Assembly (NCBI RefSeq): GCF_008386695.1
Contig: NZ_VUOC01000004.1
Coordinates: forward strand, 1,552,327-1,616,326
DNA: 64,000 bases
Direction of reading: 5' to 3'
Source: Chitinophaga agrisoli
GTDB lineage: Bacteria > Bacteroidota > Bacteroidia > Chitinophagales > Chitinophagaceae
Both the position numbers and the translations under genes were made by a program. Under the pieces are notes generated by a model. That model saw nothing but the letters and a program-made list of their open reading frames with translations. It did no database searches and was not told the origin of the DNA. Of this stretch, positions 60,999 through 64,000 are shown piece by piece (positions within the stretch are counted from its first letter, which is position 1; each line of letters begins with the position of its first letter).

Positions 60999-61457
60999 AT
61001 GAAACGTTTACCTGTCTTCATCACACTGCTTTGCTTTACGGCAAACCTATATGCACAAACACAAAAAAACACTATGAAACTGAACGCAGGCATTATCACC
61101 GAAAAACTCGCAGCCACCAAAGCCTTCTACACCGGTATCCTCCGGTTTGGCGTTACCTTCGAAAACGAATTTTACCTGCTCATGCACACACCCGGCCAGG
61201 AGGCGGAGATCAGCTTCCTGCTCCCCGGCCATCCCTCCCAGCAACCCCTGTTCCAAAAGCCTTTCCAGGGACAAGGTATGTACCTCACCATCGAAGTGGA
61301 CGATGTAGACAAACTCTATAACGAGCTCCAAAAGAAAGGCGTACCCATTAAGATCGGGATCCGTAATGAGCCCTGGGGCGACAGGCATTTTGCCATCGAA
61401 GACCCCAACGGTATAGGGATAGACATTGTAAAATATTCACCCACGCAGCAAGACTAA
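60999..61457 (+). CDS. VOC/glyoxalase-fold protein with a predicted signal peptide
   Basis: The 152-residue protein has a cleavable-looking signal (VFITLLCFTANLYAQTQK) before a VOC domain that starts MKLNAGIITEKLAATKAFYT and includes HTPGQEAEISFLLPG, GMYLTIEVDDVDKLYNELQK and HFAIEDPNGIGIDIVKYSP. VOC proteins bind metal and act as glyoxalases, dioxygenases or resistance proteins, and are normally cytoplasmic. An internal ATG at 61074 would give the cytoplasmic form. It converges with the NmrA gene with a 4-bp overlap. Confidence 0.88.
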   Translation: MKRLPVFITLLCFTANLYAQTQKNTMKLNAGIITEKLAATKAFYTGILRFGVTFENEFYLLMHTPGQEAEISFLLPGHPSQQPLFQKPFQGQGMYLTIEVDDVDKLYNELQKKGVPIKIGIRNEPWGDRHFAIEDPNGIGIDIVKYSPTQQD

Positions 61458-62359
61458 CGCATATAACGTTCCAGCCACTGCCGGAAAGAGGTCAGCGGCA
61501 GGCCATACTGCCGCAACCTTTCCATATCTACCCGGTACCCCACCTGGTTGATCCATTCATTAAAATTGGCAAATGCCGGGTCCATACCCCGCTGCACAAA
61601 CGCCGCTTCGCTCAGATGCATCGTATTAACGGGCCTGCCCGTTACCGCCTGCAAACCGGCTGCTATCTCCGTAATGGTCAGCATATCGCCCGCCAGGTCA
61701 ATTACCTGCCGGTCAAACAGGGGCATATTATTGAATGCCGCGGTGGCGAACGTCCCAATATCATCCGCGGCTATCAGGTGTAGCCGCGCGGTAGTATTGA
61801 TACCCGTTAACAGCTCTTCCCGGTCCAGACCGGGAAACAGGAACGCCGCCTTAGCCCCCTGGAAATTATCCATAAAAAAGGCGGGCCGTAACAAGGTCCA
61901 GTGCGGAATGGCAGACTTGCGCACGGCCTCTTCCCCATAATGTTTATCCATCCAGTATTTCCGGTCCCAACGGTGTTCCTGCCAGCCAGGGAACTGCTCG
62001 TGATTACCGGTCTGACAAACAGATGCATGTACGATATGCGCCACATCCATCTTCTCCGCTGCACGCACCAGCGTATTGATCTGCCGTCTTTCGGAATCTG
62101 TGCCATTATCCATCCCCTGCACGGAATATACCCCGTGTACGCCGGCCAGCGCCGCCTCCAGCGAGGGCATATCTTCCAGGTCTGCTATTACTACCTCCGC
62201 ACCAGCGCTTTCCAACGCAACAGCGCCAACCGTATACCTGGAGGCCGCACGGGTCATGATCCGCACACGGTTGTCTTTTTTTAACAACGCAGCAGCTACT
62301 GCCCCTCCCTGCGTACCGGTAGCCCCGGTTACCAGTATAACTTTATCCTGACTTAACAT
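61454..62359 (-). CDS. NmrA-family NAD(P)-binding protein
   Basis: The 301-residue protein has the Rossmann start VILVTGATGTQGGAVAAALL, GVHGVYSVQGMDNGTDSERR, VAHIVHASVCQTGNHEQFPG and WTLLRPAFFMDNF, typical of NmrA/HSCARG-type redox-sensing SDR-like proteins (with some acting as reductases). It is divergent from the Crp/Fnr gene. A TAGTTTTG promoter element lies at 62382-62389 and an Fnr-type box is centred 58.5 bp before it, so it is probably a target of the regulator. Confidence 0.93.
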   Translation of the reverse strand: MLSQDKVILVTGATGTQGGAVAAALLKKDNRVRIMTRAASRYTVGAVALESAGAEVVIADLEDMPSLEAALAGVHGVYSVQGMDNGTDSERRQINTLVRAAEKMDVAHIVHASVCQTGNHEQFPGWQEHRWDRKYWMDKHYGEEAVRKSAIPHWTLLRPAFFMDNFQGAKAAFLFPGLDREELLTGINTTARLHLIAADDIGTFATAAFNNMPLFDRQVIDLAGDMLTITEIAAGLQAVTGRPVNTMHLSEAAFVQRGMDPAFANFNEWINQVGYRVDMERLRQYGLPLTSFRQWLERYMR

Positions 62360-62381
62360 ATCATCTATTGATTTTGCCCCG

Positions 62382-62389
62382 CAAAACTA
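62382..62389 (-). promoter_or_regulatory. -7 promoter element (TAGTTTTG) for the NmrA gene
   Basis: TAGTTTTG on the minus strand, 23 bp before the ATG at 62359. Confidence 0.65.
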
Positions 62390-62433
62390 GCAGGCGGTCC
62401 GCTTTTCAACTATGACATTTGCTAAGAAAAACC

Positions 62434-62447
62434 TTGACAAATATCAA
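62434..62447. promoter_or_regulatory. Fnr-type box 1 (TTGACAAATATCAA)
   Basis: TTGAC-AAAT-ATCAA matches the Fnr consensus TTGAT-N4-ATCAA in nine of ten positions. It lies in the divergent region, centred 58.5 bp from the last base of the NmrA -7 element and 32.5 bp from that of the crp-type gene. Confidence 0.75.
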
Positions 62448-62465
62448 GACCCCGGCAAATGCCGT

Positions 62466-62473
62466 TATCTTTG
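62466..62473 (+). promoter_or_regulatory. -7 promoter element (TATCTTTG) of the Crp/Fnr gene
   Basis: TATCTTTG lies inside the frame that begins at an ATG at 62459, so transcription should start near 62478, after that ATG. The first start codon in the transcript is the GTG at 62492. Confidence 0.65.
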
Positions 62474-62491
62474 CCCAAACGTTGTACAACG

Positions 62492-63085
62492 GTGTTAAAC
62501 GCATTCAAAGAGTATATTAGAAGCAGGGTAACCATCACAGACCAGGAATGGGACCGTATCGCCGCGATCTGCACCATCAAAAAGCTGCGGAAGAAACAAT
62601 ACCTCCTCCAGGAAGGCGAAGTATGGAAACACTATGCATTCATCATCCAGGGCTGCCTGCGCACCTATACTGTAGATGAAAAAGGCGATGAACATATCAT
62701 CAGCTTCGCAGCAGAGAACTGGTGGGCCGGCGACCGCGAAAGCCTGCTCACAGGCAACAACTCCATCTTTAATATCGACGCCATCGAAGACAGCATCATA
62801 TTGCTCATAAAAAAAGCAGATTTTGAAGCGGTCTGCAAAGAGATCCCCGCCATCGCGGAAATGGTAAAAGACATTGCAGAAAAGAACTCCATCGCTGCCC
62901 AAAAGCGCATCCACGCCGTCATCAGCTATACCGCCCAGGAACAATACCTGAACTTTATCACCCAATACCCAGGTTTCGCTTCCCGTGTACCCCAGCACAT
63001 GATAGCCGCTTACCTGGGCATCTCCGCAGAAACCCTGAGCCGCGTACGCAAACAGACCGCCAATACCCAACCACCCACCCATTGA
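62492..63085 (+). CDS. Crp/Fnr-family transcriptional regulator
   Basis: The 197-residue protein (GTG start at 62492, chosen because the promoter element lies after the upstream ATG at 62459) has a cyclic-nucleotide-binding-like domain (IAAICTIKKLRKKQYLLQEG, KHYAFIIQGCLRTYTVDEKG) and a C-terminal helix-turn-helix HMIAAYLGISAETLSRVRKQ. The recognition helix has E-x-x-S-R, the residues that Fnr uses to read TTGAT. The cysteine pattern for an Fe-S cluster is not present, so the signal is not oxygen through Fe-S. Fnr-type boxes lie on both sides of the gene. It probably controls its own gene, the NmrA gene and the gene at 63169. Confidence 0.94.
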   Translation: MLNAFKEYIRSRVTITDQEWDRIAAICTIKKLRKKQYLLQEGEVWKHYAFIIQGCLRTYTVDEKGDEHIISFAAENWWAGDRESLLTGNNSIFNIDAIEDSIILLIKKADFEAVCKEIPAIAEMVKDIAEKNSIAAQKRIHAVISYTAQEQYLNFITQYPGFASRVPQHMIAAYLGISAETLSRVRKQTANTQPPTH

Positions 63086-63095
63086 TATTTATCAA
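63082..63095. promoter_or_regulatory. Fnr-type box 2 (TTGATATTTATCAA)
   Basis: A perfect TTGAT-N4-ATCAA palindrome that overlaps the stop codon of the Crp/Fnr gene, centred 58.5 bp from the last base of the TACCTTTG element of the next gene. Confidence 0.8.
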
Positions 63096-63103
63096 GCTAT
63101 TTC

Positions 63104-63117
63104 TTATCAAATATCAA
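63104..63117. promoter_or_regulatory. Fnr-type box 3 (TTATCAAATATCAA)
   Basis: TTATC-AAAT-ATCAA, a one-sided match, centred exactly 22 bp (two helical turns) after box 2 and 36.5 bp from the last base of the -7 element, about -41 from the predicted start, the position of class II activation. Confidence 0.7.
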
Positions 63118-63139
63118 TGCGGCCCCTTCCTCAACCCGG

Positions 63140-63147
63140 TACCTTTG
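63140..63147 (+). promoter_or_regulatory. -7 promoter element (TACCTTTG) for the gene at 63169
   Basis: TACCTTTG, 21 bp before the ATG at 63169, with no TTG at the -33 position, fitting dependence on an activator. Confidence 0.7.
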
Positions 63148-63168
63148 CAGTACTAAAAGACGAATTTT

Positions 63169-63762
63169 ATGAAGAAAACATTCGGAATTATAGGCGCTGG
63201 CAATATCGCCAAAGCAGTAGCCGCACATTTGATAAAAGCCGGCTACCCGGTCATGATCAGCAGCCGTAAAAACCCTGAGGAGTTAAAGGGAACCGTACCC
63301 GGCGCCACCACCGGCACACCCGCCCAGGCAGCCCAGGCAGATATCGTGATCCTGGCCATGCCCTGGTCACAACTATCCACCCTTAAAGACTTAACAAACT
63401 GGCATAACCGCATCGTCCTCGACGCTACCAACCATTTCGTTACCTATGCACCAGATTTCCAGCTGGATAATATCGGCGATCGCGCCTCCAGCGAAGTAGT
63501 ACTGGATCATATACCCGGCGCCCGCCTGGTAAAGGCATTCAATACCCTGTACTTCAAAGTGCTGGAGCTGGATCCGCAGGAACCTGCCGGCAAACGCGTG
63601 CTGTTCATCTCCGGCAACCATGCAGATACTAATAAGGAAATAGCGGAGATCATTGAAACCCTGGGCTTCAGCGTGGTAAACCTGGGCTCCCTGGCCACCG
63701 GCGGTAAGCTGCAACAGGCCAAAGGCCCCCTGGCAGCCCTCAACCTGCTGAGAAAGGCATAA
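63169..63762 (+). CDS. NADPH-dependent F420 reductase-like NAD(P)-binding protein
   Basis: The 197-residue protein has the Rossmann start FGIIGAGNIAKAVAAHLIKA and SRKNPEELKGTVPGA, then DIVILAMPWSQLSTLKDLTN, VLDATNHFVTYAPDF and VKAFNTLYFKVLELDPQEPA, as in the F420-NADP oxidoreductase-like family. In Bacteroidota, which do not usually make F420, such proteins are thought to be generic NADP-binding reductases. It has two Fnr-type boxes before its promoter and is followed by a terminator. Confidence 0.92.
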   Translation: MKKTFGIIGAGNIAKAVAAHLIKAGYPVMISSRKNPEELKGTVPGATTGTPAQAAQADIVILAMPWSQLSTLKDLTNWHNRIVLDATNHFVTYAPDFQLDNIGDRASSEVVLDHIPGARLVKAFNTLYFKVLELDPQEPAGKRVLFISGNHADTNKEIAEIIETLGFSVVNLGSLATGGKLQQAKGPLAALNLLRKA

Positions 63763-63778
63763 ACAGCCACAAATAAAA

Positions 63779-63810
63779 AGATCCCGCAGGCCATACAACC
63801 CGCGGGATCT
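63779..63810. terminator. intrinsic terminator between convergent genes
   Basis: AGATCCCGC (63779-63787) pairs with GCGGGATCT (63802-63810), with A-rich and T-rich flanks on either side, so it may serve both strands. Confidence 0.85.
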
Positions 63811-63827
63811 TCTTTGTTTTTAAACAA

Positions 63828-64000
63828 CTATTCAAACGGCGCAGAAAACTCACCTTCGGTGATCTTGATCACCTTAGTGCCGCTCACCGTTCCCCCAAAA
63901 GTACCCTTCACCTCCTTATCGTTAATGGAGCTAATAGTAATAACAAATGCATCCGTTGTAACCGCAGACAATGTGGAAGCAGTATAGTTATCCTGGCTCG
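63828..64000 (-). CDS. C-terminal end of a lipoprotein-like beta protein (partial)
   Basis: The last 56 codons of a gene that enters from the right edge. The frame reads SQDNYTASTLSAVTTDAFVI, then TISSINDKEVKGTFGGTV and ends TKVIKITEGEFSAPFE before the TAG at 63828. The pattern GTF-G-V-x-G-x6-ITEGEF is common at the end of Bacteroidota surface lipoproteins of the DUF6252-like type. The family is not certain from this part. Confidence 0.6.
   Translation of the reverse strand, partial: SQDNYTASTLSAVTTDAFVITISSINDKEVKGTFGGTVSGTKVIKITEGEFSAPFE

Overview
The window looks like a piece of chromosome from a Bacteroidota member of the Chitinophagaceae, most like Chitinophaga. The grounds are a SusC-type receptor controlled by an ECF sigma/FecR pair, many TAnnTTTG (-7 type) promoters typical of the phylum, dense AraC/HxlR/Crp one-component regulators, Tat-exported Gfo/Idh/MocA proteins and moderate GC content. 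There is no rRNA operon, prophage, insertion sequence or CRISPR array. One complete tRNA gene (Ser, anticodon TGA) is present, with a tRNA-like remnant close to it. The naming is by family recognition from the protein sequence; no database search was run.

Layout. 1-3514 (minus): the N-terminal part of a SusC/RagA receptor, its FecR anti-sigma factor and ECF sigma factor. 3686-12062: an oxidoreductase block with an SDR, two aldo/keto reductases, a zinc alcohol dehydrogenase, three paralogous AraC regulators interleaved with them, a LOG-family hydrolase and an OsmC peroxidase. 12226-17277: an orphan beta-rich protein, Tat-exported sugar enzymes, a GNAT, an HD protein and an AhpD-like protein. 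17434-24963: two HxlR regulators each divergent from an enzyme gene, an exported phosphatase, a GH9 glucanase and a junction of two decayed genes. 24968-29931: exported hypotheticals and an SDR/AraC pair. 30120-38555: tRNA-Ser, a tRNA-like scar, then a tripartite RND efflux system with AraC and MarR regulators. 38929-47446: FtsX-type permease, MutS2-like ATPase without Smr domain, MsrA, HigBA, and an extradiol dioxygenase with a duplicated tail. 47574-52957: a GlxA-type regulator divergent from an SDR, a PEP mutase-like protein, a saccharopine-dehydrogenase-like protein and an exported Gfo/Idh/MocA protein. 52964-59411: Rieske oxygenase plus amino acid permease, LigD and epoxide hydrolase. 59509-64000: small proteins, AHSA1 and VOC proteins, and a Crp/Fnr gene surrounded by Fnr-type boxes.

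How it works together. Most of the window is a patchwork of small regulator-plus-enzyme units for reactive carbonyls, drugs and redox stress. The best supported regulatory logic is read directly from DNA. (i) Three 14-bp TTGAY-N4-ATCAA-type boxes lie around the Crp/Fnr gene at 62492. The regulator has an E-T-L-S-R recognition helix like that of Fnr, and the boxes sit at helical positions relative to TAnnTTTG promoters of both neighbours. (ii) A TTAGYCAGCTAA operator lies inside the promoter spacer of marR and is repeated upstream of the araC gene that precedes the RND operon. (iii) HxlR and AraC sites lie next to their own target genes. I found no clearly new defence or biosynthetic system; the local Fnr-box circuit, the MarR/AraC/RND cascade and the rearrangement scars deserve the most attention.
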